Shown here in pieces: positions 17,346 to 26,800 of a stretch of DNA of 64,000 nt. Made by a program: the position numbers and the translations under genes. The number at the start of each line of letters is the position of its first letter. Position 1 is the first letter of the stretch. The DNA comes from Bacteroidales bacterium (GTDB taxonomy: Bacteria > Bacteroidota > Bacteroidia > Bacteroidales > WCHB1-69), in NCBI GenBank assembly GCA_017525245.1, contig JAFXTE010000020.1, positions 17,723 to 81,722 on the forward strand, in the 5' to 3' direction. The notes under the pieces were generated by a model that was given only the letters and a program-made list of their open reading frames with translations, was not told where the DNA came from and made no database searches.

Positions 17346-18722
17346 ATGGCCGAAGATTTCCACCACGCATTAAAATTCAAATATGACCTCTGTATCGGAT
17401 GCTCGCACTGCACGGGCGTGTGCCCCACTAGCGCCATCCATGTTGAGGACGGGCATCCTGTGCTTGACCCGAACCGTTGCGTTGATTGCGGGCGATGCTA
17501 TGTGGCCTGCCCGATGAACGCCATCTATATCGAACAGGATGACTTTCAGACCATTTACGATTACAAGTATCCAGTTTTGCTGGTGCCGTCCATCTTTCTG
17601 GCCCAGTTTGAGGAGAAAATCCGCGAGCGCACTATCCTTTCGGCATTGCTCCACCTCGGCTTCAAAGATATCTACGAAGTGGAAAAAAGTGTGGATTTCA
17701 TCAAGGAATATATCCGCAGAGACCTCGAAAACGGAAATGCTCCTTGCGAAAAACCGGTCATCTCGTCGTTCTGCCCGGCTATCGTGCGCCTCATCCAAGT
17801 GAAATTCCCTGTGTTGGTGGACAATATCTATCTTGTGAAGGCCCCGTTCGACATGACTGCCGAGTATATCAAGAAAAGTCTGACGGAAAAAGGGGTGAAA
17901 CAGGAGGACATCGGCATTTTCTATGTGTCGCCGTGCGCCGCGAAGATAGCCGCTATCAAAAGCCCCGTCGGCGAGGAAAAATCCCCCGTGTCGGGCGTTA
18001 TCAACATGAACTATCTGTACAGCAAGGTGTTGCGTGTAATCAAGACTGGCGAATATAAGATGTGTGACGAGTCTATCCGTTTCCACCGGCTGTCGAAAGC
18101 CAGCATCACCTATCCGCTCACGGGCGGGGAGACTAAAATGCTGCGAATTGGCCGCAACCTGGCCATCGACGACATTCACAACGTGTCTGAATTTTTGGAG
18201 AAAGTGGAAGACGAGGACATTCAAGATATTGATTTCCTGGAACTTCGAGCCTGCGATGGCAGCTGCTGCGGCGGCATTCTCACGGCCGAAAACCGCTTCC
18301 TTATGATCGAACGCCAGCGCAAAAGGATGCAAAAATGCTCTGACGAAGTGGATAGCGAGGACAACGACCTGCTCAACTATTTCGACTATTTAGCCGACAA
18401 ACGGCATGTCAGCGAGGTGGAGCCGCGTTCTATGGATAAGATGGATGATAATGTGGCGGCGGCCATGCAGAAGATGAAACGGGCGTTCGAGATCAACCAG
18501 AATCTACCGCAAGTGGATTGTCACCTCTGCGGCTATCCGTCCTGCAAAGCTCTTGCCGAAGCCGTTGTCACGGACAAAGCACAGATCCAACAATGCATCT
18601 TCGTGCAGCGCGCCATGGAGCATTACGACCTCCTCACCCCAAAGGAGGCACACGACATCTCCGCCAAAGTGTGGGGCGCAAAAAAGACGGATCCCACCAT
18701 TGCGAAGAATCTGAATCTTTAA
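17346..18722 (+). CDS. [FeFe]-hydrogenase-like Fe-S protein, probable sensor type
   Basis: 458 residues. N-terminal two [4Fe-4S] sites (C16, C19, C22, C26 and C45, C48, C51, C55). The H-cluster domain follows with degenerate L1 SSFCPAIVRL (C143), L2 SPCAAK (C197) and L3 ELRACDGSCCGG (C303, C307, C308). A C-terminal Fes-type [4Fe-4S] domain has C392, C395, C400 and C417. In catalytic hydrogenases L1 is TSCCP; here the first, proton-relay cysteine is replaced by phenylalanine, as in proposed sensory (group C/D) forms. The four H-cluster cysteines seem present, and hydG in the window could serve maturation. With the DRTGG and ATPase genes it probably senses H2 or redox state. Confidence 0.82.
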   Translation: MAEDFHHALKFKYDLCIGCSHCTGVCPTSAIHVEDGHPVLDPNRCVDCGRCYVACPMNAIYIEQDDFQTIYDYKYPVLLVPSIFLAQFEEKIRERTILSALLHLGFKDIYEVEKSVDFIKEYIRRDLENGNAPCEKPVISSFCPAIVRLIQVKFPVLVDNIYLVKAPFDMTAEYIKKSLTEKGVKQEDIGIFYVSPCAAKIAAIKSPVGEEKSPVSGVINMNYLYSKVLRVIKTGEYKMCDESIRFHRLSKASITYPLTGGETKMLRIGRNLAIDDIHNVSEFLEKVEDEDIQDIDFLELRACDGSCCGGILTAENRFLMIERQRKRMQKCSDEVDSEDNDLLNYFDYLADKRHVSEVEPRSMDKMDDNVAAAMQKMKRAFEINQNLPQVDCHLCGYPSCKALAEAVVTDKAQIQQCIFVQRAMEHYDLLTPKEAHDISAKVWGAKKTDPTIAKNLNL

Positions 18723-18759
18723 AATGGTTATGGGTTATTGGTTATTGGTTATTGAAGCT
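18723..18759 (+). repeat. GGTTATTGG-type intergenic repeat, copy B
   Basis: Identical over 37 bases to 10623-10659. It begins right after the stop of the hydrogenase-like gene and ends five bases before the ATG of the transporter gene, so it forms the whole gap. Confidence 0.8.
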
Positions 18760-18764
18760 GTGTG

Positions 18765-19655
18765 ATGGCGGATTTGTGGGGAATACTATGGGAAGTGATA
18801 AAGGAGTCGGTCTCCATCACGCTGTTGGTGTTGTTGCTGATGGCGGTGGTGGAGTCTATCAATATTTCCTCGTCAGGGCGTTTGTTCAAGAAATTGCATG
18901 GGAAACCTGTGGCGGAGGTGGCGATGGCGTGCCTGCTGGGGGCTATTCCCGGTTGCGCCGGCGGCTTTGTAGTGGTCTCGCTGTTCACCCACCGGTTACT
19001 CTCGTTTGGTGCGCTAATTGGCGGTATGGTGGCCACTTTCGGCGATGAAGCCCTCTTTTTAGCCGCACAAAGCCCCAAACAGGCCCTCGTTCTGACCGGT
19101 GTTTTATTCGTCATCGGTTTCGTGACCGGACTGCTTTTGCAAAAAATACCCGCCAGAACATTAGCCACTTCCGAAACCCACGATTTTGTCCTTCATGAAG
19201 AGCACCAACATCTCCACGAAAATCCTCATGACCGACACTGGAAAGAGCGGATTATCCATTTTTTCCGGGAACACCTTTGGGAACATGTCATCAAACAGCA
19301 TGCGTTGAAGCTTTTCCTTTACGCTTTCGGTACGCTTTTGGTGTTGGGTGTCCTTAACCAATATTTTGATTTGCAAACGATTATGGAGAACAACAGTTGG
19401 ACAAAATGGCTGTTACTGCTGATTGCGGTGGGCATCGGATTCCTGCCGGTTTCGGGTCCGCACCTGATTTTCGTGATGCTGTTTTTACAAGGTAGCATCC
19501 CCTTCTCTGTTCTGCTGGCCAATTCCATAGCACAGAACGGTCACGCAGGCATCCCCATGATGGCACAATCGAAACGCAACTTCCTCATCATGAAGCTGAC
19601 AACCATGGCTATAGGGTTGGTGGTTGGCGGAATCCTTTTGGGAATTGGCATTTAG
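18765..19655 (+). CDS. Putative manganese/metal exporter (10-TM family)
   Basis: 296 residues from ATG 18765 (MADLWGILWEV); a GTG at 18762 is one codon earlier. About eight to ten hydrophobic segments in two halves, with family motifs AIPGCAGGFVVVSLFTH and GIGFLPVSGPHLIFVMLF. A histidine-rich cytoplasmic loop sits between (HEEHQHLHENPHDRHW, about residues 145-162), likely metal binding. The family is annotated as putative manganese transporters or arsenic-efflux-like (ArsP-2) proteins; direct evidence for the ion is thin. It is downstream of the hydrogenase-like gene with only a repeat between, and ends at a terminator. Confidence 0.75.
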   Translation: MADLWGILWEVIKESVSITLLVLLLMAVVESINISSSGRLFKKLHGKPVAEVAMACLLGAIPGCAGGFVVVSLFTHRLLSFGALIGGMVATFGDEALFLAAQSPKQALVLTGVLFVIGFVTGLLLQKIPARTLATSETHDFVLHEEHQHLHENPHDRHWKERIIHFFREHLWEHVIKQHALKLFLYAFGTLLVLGVLNQYFDLQTIMENNSWTKWLLLLIAVGIGFLPVSGPHLIFVMLFLQGSIPFSVLLANSIAQNGHAGIPMMAQSKRNFLIMKLTTMAIGLVVGGILLGIGI

Positions 19656-19664
19656 CTTAACAAA

Positions 19665-19698
19665 AAAAGGAGAAATCTCTGTCGAAATCTCTCCTTTT
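19665..19698. terminator. Bidirectional terminator between the transporter gene and cdaA
   Basis: Stem AAAAGGAGA / TCTCCTTTT (9 bp) with a 16-base loop, flanked by A and T runs. It separates convergent genes. Confidence 0.75.
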
Positions 19699-19720
19699 GT
19701 GATATTATCAAGATAAAGCC

Positions 19721-20515
19721 CTACTCTTTTGTCAGAATCTCCTCCAACATCTGCCGGAGCGTGGAAGGGGTGAGGTCGCGGGTCATCGTGTTGTTATAGC
19801 AGACGGAAATCGTGCCCGTCTGTTCGGAAACCACCACGGCCACCGCATCGGTGAACTCCGTGGCTCCGAGGGCAGAGCGATGACGAAGACCCACCTCCTG
19901 TGGTAAATCACGGTTTTTCGACACTGGCAAAATGCAACGGGCGGCTGTGATGCGATGATTTTTGATAATCACCGCGCCATCGTGTAAAGGACTGTTCTTG
20001 AAGAAGATGTTCTCTAAAAGTTCAGCCGACGGCTTGGCATCGATAATTTCACCGGTGTTAAGAAATTCATTCAGCGGGGTCTGCCGGGCGAAGATAATCA
20101 GGGCGCCTGTTTTGTCGGCCGACATGTGTCGGCAGGCGTTCTTCACCGCCTCAATTTCCTCTATGTACGAAGAACTCTTGGTCTGTTTGGCGAACCTTTC
20201 GCTGAAGAAATGCAAGAAACGCCCGTTTCCGATGTAAATCAAAAACTTGCGGATTTCAGGCTGGAAAATGATGATGACGGCGAGCACACCCACGTTGATG
20301 AGTTCCCCCATCAGGTCGGAAAGCATGGTGAAATGGAAATAGGCAACTACTTTCCAAATCACATAGATGAAGGCCAGCATCCAGAAAATCTTCACGGCGG
20401 CGGTGCCCTTCGTCAGCTTGTACAGCTCGAAAAGGAGAATCGCCACAATCAGGATGTCGAGGACATCAATGATGCGGAAATGGATAAAGTCGAAAATAGC
20501 TGCCAACGTCATCAT
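19721..20515 (-). CDS. cdaA: Diadenylate cyclase, CdaA type
   Basis: 264 residues. It makes cyclic di-AMP from two ATP. Three N-terminal membrane helices (about residues 15-85) precede the DAC domain with the catalytic DGA (179-181) in NSPLHDGAVII and RHRSA (211-215) in GLRHRSALG. This layout is that of CdaA, the membrane form used in cell-wall and osmotic control. The usual partners cdaR and glmM are not beside it; the upstream gene, 12 bases away, is ptb, and both may be cotranscribed. Confidence 0.93.
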   Translation of the reverse strand: MMTLAAIFDFIHFRIIDVLDILIVAILLFELYKLTKGTAAVKIFWMLAFIYVIWKVVAYFHFTMLSDLMGELINVGVLAVIIIFQPEIRKFLIYIGNGRFLHFFSERFAKQTKSSSYIEEIEAVKNACRHMSADKTGALIIFARQTPLNEFLNTGEIIDAKPSAELLENIFFKNSPLHDGAVIIKNHRITAARCILPVSKNRDLPQEVGLRHRSALGATEFTDAVAVVVSEQTGTISVCYNNTMTRDLTPSTLRQMLEEILTKE

Positions 20516-20527
20516 ACTTCCCAGATG

Positions 20528-21430
20528 TTATGCCATCAAAGCAGCCAATGCGATAGAGTACATTTTTGTTTTGGCGCTGTCGCCACGGGAGGAGAGCACA
20601 CAAGGTACTTTAGCGCCCTTGAGCAGTGCGCCCAGTTCAGCGTGGTTGAATTTCGTGCAGCATTTGTAGAAAACGTTGCCCGTTTCAATGTTCGGGAAGA
20701 GCAGGCAGTCGGCATCACCGGCCACATCGCTCTTGAATTTCTTGATTTCCACCGTCTCTTGGTCGATAGCGAGGTCCAATGAAATGGGGCCTTCGATGTA
20801 AGCGTTGCCGAGTTGGCCACGGCTGCCCATAGCGGCGAGCAGAGCGGCATCAACACAAGCCTGCATACCGACAGACACCTGTTCGGTGGCGGCGAGACAA
20901 GCCACTTTCGGTTTATCAATACCCAGAGCCTTCGCGGTCTCAATCAAATATTTGAGGATGGCCTGTTTCTCTTTCAGCTCGGGAGCGGGAATCACGGCCA
21001 CATCGCCCACGATGAGCAGTTTGTGGTAAGCCGGGTTCTCGATGACGGTGACGTGCGACAGGGTGGCCTTCGGCGGGCAGAGACCCTTCTCCTTGTTCAG
21101 GATGGCGCGCATGTATTTGTCGGTGGGCAGCAGACCTTTCATCAGAATCTGGCCTTCGCCGGCATTGATGAGATCGCAAGCCTTGGCGGCAGCTTTCGTA
21201 TCCACATATTCAGGAACGATGGTGAATTTGGACATGTCGAAGTTGTGCTCTTTGCACACTTTCTCAATTTCTTCCGGATTGCCGACGAGGGTGGCATCGA
21301 TCACGCCCAATTCCAGTGCGGCGTAAACGGCCTCAATGGTGTGCGCGTCGTTGGCATTTGCGGCCACTAATCTTTTTTTCGGTTTTGACTTAACTAAATC
21401 TACTAATTGGTCTAATTTTGTGATAGTCAT
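20528..21430 (-). CDS. ptb: Phosphate butyryltransferase (PTA/PTB family)
   Basis: 300 residues. It interconverts acyl-CoA and acyl phosphate, usually butyryl. Family blocks include LVAANANDAHTIEAV, GQILMKGLLPTDKYMRAIL, SHVTVIENPAYHKLLIVGD and GPISLDLAIDQE, with VPCVLSSRGDSAKTKMYSIALA at the C-terminus. It differs from phosphate acetyltransferase (Pta) by these blocks and its length. The butyrate kinase gene normally paired with ptb is not in the window. A TATCTTTG box upstream (21459-21466) drives ptb and probably cdaA behind it. Confidence 0.87.
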   Translation of the reverse strand: MTITKLDQLVDLVKSKPKKRLVAANANDAHTIEAVYAALELGVIDATLVGNPEEIEKVCKEHNFDMSKFTIVPEYVDTKAAAKACDLINAGEGQILMKGLLPTDKYMRAILNKEKGLCPPKATLSHVTVIENPAYHKLLIVGDVAVIPAPELKEKQAILKYLIETAKALGIDKPKVACLAATEQVSVGMQACVDAALLAAMGSRGQLGNAYIEGPISLDLAIDQETVEIKKFKSDVAGDADCLLFPNIETGNVFYKCCTKFNHAELGALLKGAKVPCVLSSRGDSAKTKMYSIALAALMA

Positions 21431-21458
21431 ATCATTACAATTTTAAGATTACAAGCGG

Positions 21459-21466
21459 CAAAGATA
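21459..21466 (-). promoter_or_regulatory. -7 box for ptb-cdaA
   Basis: The minus strand reads TATCTTTG, 29 bases before the ptb ATG. Confidence 0.6.
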
Positions 21467-21488
21467 CATTTTTTATTGAGATTTTTTG

Positions 21489-21496
21489 TATTTTTG
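21489..21496 (+). promoter_or_regulatory. -7 box for the methyltransferase-ahcY pair
   Basis: TATTTTTG, about 77 bases before the ATG at 21573, divergent from the ptb promoter. Confidence 0.5.
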
Positions 21497-21572
21497 CCGA
21501 TTGATTTTATGACCAGACTTTATTCTGTTTATTAGGAATAGGTCTGTCTTTGTTTTTTCAAAAAGGGAATCG

Positions 21573-22370
21573 ATGCAGGAACGTCATATAAACAGATGGC
21601 AATATTTTACTGAATTAGCCAATACGAGCAGAAAATTTTATATTGACTATTTAAAACTCTATATTCCCATCACGCCCAACACAAAAGTGTTGGAGATTGG
21701 CTGCGGTGAAGGGGGCAACCTCTTACCTTTTGCAGAAATGGGGTGCTATGTGAAGGGTATTGACTTAAATGTCGGACAAATCGAAAATGCCAAGAATTTT
21801 TTCGCCAAAGAAGGACAAAAAGGGGATTTCTGTGCCGAGAATTTCTTGAACTACCCACCCCAGTCAAACGAAAGCAAACTGTTTGACATTGTGCTGATTC
21901 ATGACTGCGTTGAGCACATTGAGCAACCCGACAAGGAAGAATTTTTCACGAAGATAAAGCCTCTGGTTCACGAAAACGGCATCGTTTTTTTTGCGTTTCC
22001 TGCATGGCAGATGCCATTTGGCGGACACCAGCAAATCTGCAAGAGCAAAATCTCAAAACTTCCATTTATTCATCTGTTGCCCAATCCTTTGTATAAGGGG
22101 CTACTGCGTCTTGGCAAAGAGAATGAAAATACCATCAACGAACTTTTGAGTATCAAAAGATCAAAAATGCCTGTGGAAAAGTTTGAGAAAGTGGCAAAAG
22201 AGACAGGTTTTGAAATCATTGACAAACAATTGTGGTTCATCAATCCACATTATGAGCAGAAATTCCATCTGAAGCCTCGAAAACTCAACGCGATGATGGC
22301 AAAGATTCCCTACTTGCGTAACTTCTTCACCACATCCGCCTTTTATTTACTGAAAATAATTAACAAATAA
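21573..22370 (+). CDS. Class I SAM-dependent methyltransferase
   Basis: 265 residues. The SAM-binding motif I is [13 protein letters not shown] (about residues 38-50), followed by [15 protein letters not shown] (motif II region) and [17 protein letters not shown] (motif IV). The ubiE/COQ5-like fold does not give the substrate. The gene sits 10 bases upstream of ahcY, which removes S-adenosylhomocysteine, the product of methylation, so the two probably form an operon. The base composition is more A/T-rich than ahcY, which could mean a separate origin. Confidence 0.85.
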   Translation: MQERHINRWQYFTELANTSRKFYIDYLKLYIPITPNTKVLEIGCGEGGNLLPFAEMGCYVKGIDLNVGQIENAKNFFAKEGQKGDFCAENFLNYPPQSNESKLFDIVLIHDCVEHIEQPDKEEFFTKIKPLVHENGIVFFAFPAWQMPFGGHQQICKSKISKLPFIHLLPNPLYKGLLRLGKENENTINELLSIKRSKMPVEKFEKVAKETGFEIIDKQLWFINPHYEQKFHLKPRKLNAMMAKIPYLRNFFTTSAFYLLKIINK

Positions 22371-22380
22371 TCGTAATAAT

Positions 22381-23790
22381 ATGATTGATAGTAATTTGAA
22401 ATACAAAATCGCCGACATGAGTTTGGCGGAATGGGGGCACAAAGACATTGATGTCTCCCAAAAAGAGATGCCGGGTTTGCTGGCCATCCGTGAGAAATAC
22501 GGAGATTCGAAGCCGTTGAAGGGCGTGCGCATCATGGGGTCGCTGCACATGACTATCCAGACGGCCGTGCTGATTGAGACGCTGACGCACCTCGGCGCAG
22601 AGGTTCGCTGGTGCAGCTGCAACATCTTCTCCACTCAGGATCACGCCGCAGCCGCCATCGCCGACAATGGTGTCTCCGTGTTCGCTTGGAAAGGCGAATC
22701 CTTGGAAGACTACTGGTGGTGTACGGTGAATGCCCTCTCGTTCCCCGGCGGCAAAGGTCCGCAACTCATTGTGGATGACGGTGGTGACGCTACCCTACTC
22801 ATCCATTTAGGATGCAAGGCCGAAGACGACCCGACTGTCCTCGATGCCAAACCGGAGTCCCACGAGCAGGCCGTCATCTTCAGCACGCTCAAACAAGTGC
22901 TGAAGGAGGATCCTCACCACTGGCACAACATGGTGAAAGAGATCAAGGGTGTGTCGGAGGAGACCACCACTGGCGTGCATCGTCTGTATCAGATGATGGA
23001 ACGTGGCGAACTGCTCTTCCCCGCCATCAACGTCAACGACTCCGTGACGAAATCCAAATTCGACAACAAATACGGCTGCCGCGAATCCTTGGCTGACGGC
23101 ATCAAGCGCGCCACCGACGTGATGGTGGCCGGCAAGGTAGTGGTCGTATGCGGTTACGGCGATGTCGGCAAGGGCTGCGCGCAAGCCATGCGCTCCTACG
23201 GCGCCCGCGTCATCGTCACCGAAGTTGATCCTATTTGCGCGTTGCAAGCTGCCATGGAAGGTTTTGAGGTCAAAACCGTGGAAGACGCGCTCGATGAGGG
23301 TAACATCTACGTCACCTGCACCGGCAACTGCGACGTCATTACCGTGGATCACCTCAACAAGATGAAAGACCAGTCCATCGTCTGTAACATCGGCCATTTT
23401 GACAACGAAATACAGGTCAGTGCGTTCGAGAGCCAGCCCAACATCACGAAGCGCAACATCAAGCCGCAGGTAGATGAGTACATCTTCCCTGACGGCCACT
23501 CCATCTTCATCCTTGCGGAAGGCCGCTTGGTGAACTTAGGTTGCGCTACCGGACACCCCTCTTTCGTGATGAGCAACTCCTTCACCAACCAAGTGATGGC
23601 GCAACTCGATTTGTGGCAGCATGATTACAAGGTGGGGGTCTATAACTTGCCGAAGCACTTGGACGAAGAGGTCGCCCGTCTGCACTTAGGCAAAATCGGC
23701 GTTAAACTGACGAAGCTCACGCAGAAGCAGGCCGACTACATCGGCGTGAAAGTCGAAGGCCCGTATAAGACGGATGCTTACCGATACTAA
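22381..23790 (+). CDS. ahcY: Adenosylhomocysteinase
   Basis: 469 residues. It hydrolyses S-adenosylhomocysteine to adenosine and homocysteine, using tightly bound NAD+. The NAD-binding glycine motif [17 protein letters not shown] is at about residues 254-270. The substrate region includes [23 protein letters not shown] and [14 protein letters not shown], and the C-terminal [25 protein letters not shown] is the conserved ending. Length fits the insertion-bearing bacterial form. A strong terminator follows. Confidence 0.96.
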   Translation: MIDSNLKYKIADMSLAEWGHKDIDVSQKEMPGLLAIREKYGDSKPLKGVRIMGSLHMTIQTAVLIETLTHLGAEVRWCSCNIFSTQDHAAAAIADNGVSVFAWKGESLEDYWWCTVNALSFPGGKGPQLIVDDGGDATLLIHLGCKAEDDPTVLDAKPESHEQAVIFSTLKQVLKEDPHHWHNMVKEIKGVSEETTTGVHRLYQMMERGELLFPAINVNDSVTKSKFDNKYGCRESLADGIKRATDVMVAGKVVVVCGYGDVGKGCAQAMRSYGARVIVTEVDPICALQAAMEGFEVKTVEDALDEGNIYVTCTGNCDVITVDHLNKMKDQSIVCNIGHFDNEIQVSAFESQPNITKRNIKPQVDEYIFPDGHSIFILAEGRLVNLGCATGHPSFVMSNSFTNQVMAQLDLWQHDYKVGVYNLPKHLDEEVARLHLGKIGVKLTKLTQKQADYIGVKVEGPYKTDAYRY

Positions 23791-23800
23791 CCTATAACAG

Positions 23801-23828
23801 AAAAAGCCCCGCAATCGCGGGGCTTTTT
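23801..23828. terminator. Strong terminator after ahcY
   Basis: Perfect 12-bp stem AAAAAGCCCCGC with loop AATC and its complement, ending in five T residues. It also has A residues on the other side, so it can serve the convergent minus-strand gene. Confidence 0.9.
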
Positions 23829-23882
23829 CATTTTCAGCCGGCCACTCATCCCAAAACCGGCTGCTCATTAATATAAAAGGGG

Positions 23883-26800
23883 TTATTTTTTCAGAATCTT
23901 CTGAACACCGTTGCCGACTTTCAGCAAATAAAGACCTGCGGGATAAGATTGCATGTTCAAGGTAATGTGCGTGTCACCGCTGTTCACCATCTCCAACAGC
24001 TGTCCATTCACATTGTAAAGTTCCACTTTTTCGGAATTCTCATTGATGATGTACAATGTGCCGTTACAAGGGTTCGGGTAGGCGAAGACCTGCGGCATCT
24101 CGTGATTGTCAATGCCGACGGGTTTTTGGTGGATGACACCCACGCCGGTCAAATCGAAGCCACTGGTATGGTAATCGGTCGGCCAAGGGTCGTTGACGAT
24201 GTGACCGAAAGCGTCGTAAGAACCGTATTGCGGATCAATGGAACCCACCACATCCACGATGCGGACATAGACGATGCTGTCAATATTGAGGTTTTCACTG
24301 CCAGCCAGTTCCTCAAGATCAAACGGAGTGCCGTAGCCGATTTGGAACTTGCCGGCCAAGTTGTTAATGAAGGTGGGGTCAACAAAGCCAAATGTTCCGA
24401 CCTGAGTTTCCGTCGGGGTGAGGCTGGTGGCCGGGAAACGCACAAAATGCACGCCGTCGGAGCTCACTTCCACGAAAGCCAACTCCAGGAAGCCGCCGTT
24501 AATATCGTTCTCGAAAACGGCAAAGTCAGGACCTTCCCCGTTCTGGATAGGACGCTCAAAGGTAACTAACGCGGAACCGCCGTCGCCAAGACTCACAGCA
24601 TCCATGCTGTTGTTCGGTGTGGCGGGTCCTATGGCATTCGTTTCGTCGCCAAAGGTGACTGCCGGGCTGTTCGGATTAGAGATGTCTTGTGGACCGCGAG
24701 TCAACACCACATTGGTAGCCCATGCCACGAATTGATTGTCATCCACTGCGATTGCGTTACAGCCTTCGGTACCCACGCCGCCACAGAAAGGACCGTGTTC
24801 GGGAATCGTGTCAGAGCCAGAACCTCCCGTCGTGTCAGGAACGGTGACAGGATAAATCGTCATCGGATAGACATAGATGTAGTTCCAGTAGCCGCCGTAT
24901 TCGTCAACCCAGACACTGTCAACGAGGATACCCGTGCTGCCATCCGCCCATTTCTCGAAATCACCGTTGGCGAGTGTTTGGCCCATACCCCAGTCCATCA
25001 CACCGTTATTGGTGCTACTCCAATAATAACCTGGGGTGATGCCGAGCGGAGTGGTCATGCCGGCAGCGGTGTCAATGTAGTTGATGTCGCTGACCATGCC
25101 CGTGCCCGTAAAGCTGAAACGTGGGTCAGCGGCGGCGATATGGTTCATCATGTCAGCCACGGTGGCGGTACCGTCCCAGCGGTAACCCCAAGCCAACGCG
25201 GTGTCAGCCCAGTTCACGGCCATCACGGCCTCGTTGGAGCCAGTACCCACCCAGAAGAGGATCTCGCTGGCGGCGATGGTAGCCTCCTCGGGAACAGGGA
25301 TGACAGGTGTGGTGTCAGGAGCCGTGACAGGATGAATCTCAGTAGGCCAAGTCACCCCCATCGGATACCACATACCAGCGAAAGCGGTGGAGTCGTAGCC
25401 AACACCGTATGCGGACTCCCCGACCTTCAGGAAAGCACCGTCAGTAACAGCGCTGGTAAGACCGGCCTGCGGGTTGCCATTAAGGATAAACTGCATGTAG
25501 TTTCCTGTAACATTTTGGAAGGTGAGGCTTGTGGTGCCATCGTTATAGTCAAACGTGGACATGGCTGCATTGGTTGTAAGGCGGTCCTCGGCGGCCACAA
25601 GTGCCTGCAGAGCCGTAGTCACGGTCAGATCACCGCTGAAACGCAAGCCCCAAGCCAGTGCGGTGTCAGGAACACCCCAGTTGATGGCAATGACGGCCTC
25701 ATTGTCACCAGTACCCACCCAATATTGGATGTCGCTGGCGGAGATGGTAGCGTCAACTGGCATGGTAGCCACTGTTGCGGGAACAATGGGCGTATCCCAT
25801 ACATTGTCCGTCCGGTTGCTCACCACGACAATCGTGTTGTCAGTAAGGTCATAGTCTTCGAAATCTTCATATTCGTCTGCTAAAATCCCGTCCACTTTGA
25901 AACGGAAGTTGTCGGTCATCAACTTGAGCGGGTGGTTGACATAATAGAACGTATATTCGTAAGTTTCCCAGCTGATAGTGTAAGCCAAGCGTGGGTCGGC
26001 GGCATCAATATCCACCAACATATCACCTACCGTAGGCTCGTCAACCGCGTCGAAATGATAACCCCAAGCCACGGAAGTATTGTCTATGTTGAGAACGAAA
26101 ATAGCGCTTTCGCTACCTTCGCCCACCCAATAGAGGATGTCATCAGCGGCGATGGTGGCGTCACCAGGAATGACAGGTGTGGTGTCAGCAACATCCAACG
26201 CAACCGTCAGGTTGTCGATACCGCAGTAGCGGTTGCCGGGACCGGTGGTGCTGGCCGTGGTGCTGGCGACATCCCACATAAGCGTGAGTCGTGCATCAGC
26301 AGGGACATTGGCATACTGGTTGAAATGGATCGTGTCGTGATGCAGGACTTTGTTATCGGCGGTATAAGTTTCAAGAGCCACAAAGTCAGCGGTGTCATTC
26401 ATGATATAGCCCACCACAAGATGCGTATTGGCATCAGCGATATTGGTGCGATGATCGAAGGTGAGCACCGTTTGGGAGAGGGGGGCGTCGAAAGCGGGCA
26501 GCACAGCGTAACGGCGGGTTCCCGTGGTAAGCATATCATTGATATAATTTGTGTTGTTGCCAGTATAAATCTGGCTGGCGATGAATGCGAAGAAGGCATC
26601 GTTGGCCGCAATGGCGCCGAAACTGTTGGTGCTGGTGGAATAACCCACACCGCCGAAATAATCGGCATCGGTTGAAGTGCCATTACCACTATGATGGACA
26701 GTTCCATTGCTGTAAACAGTCCAGCAATCGGGTTTCGGAGCTCCAGCAAAATAGGGACGCATACTCTGATCGGAAGTGTAGCTGGCAAAATCCTCGCTGT

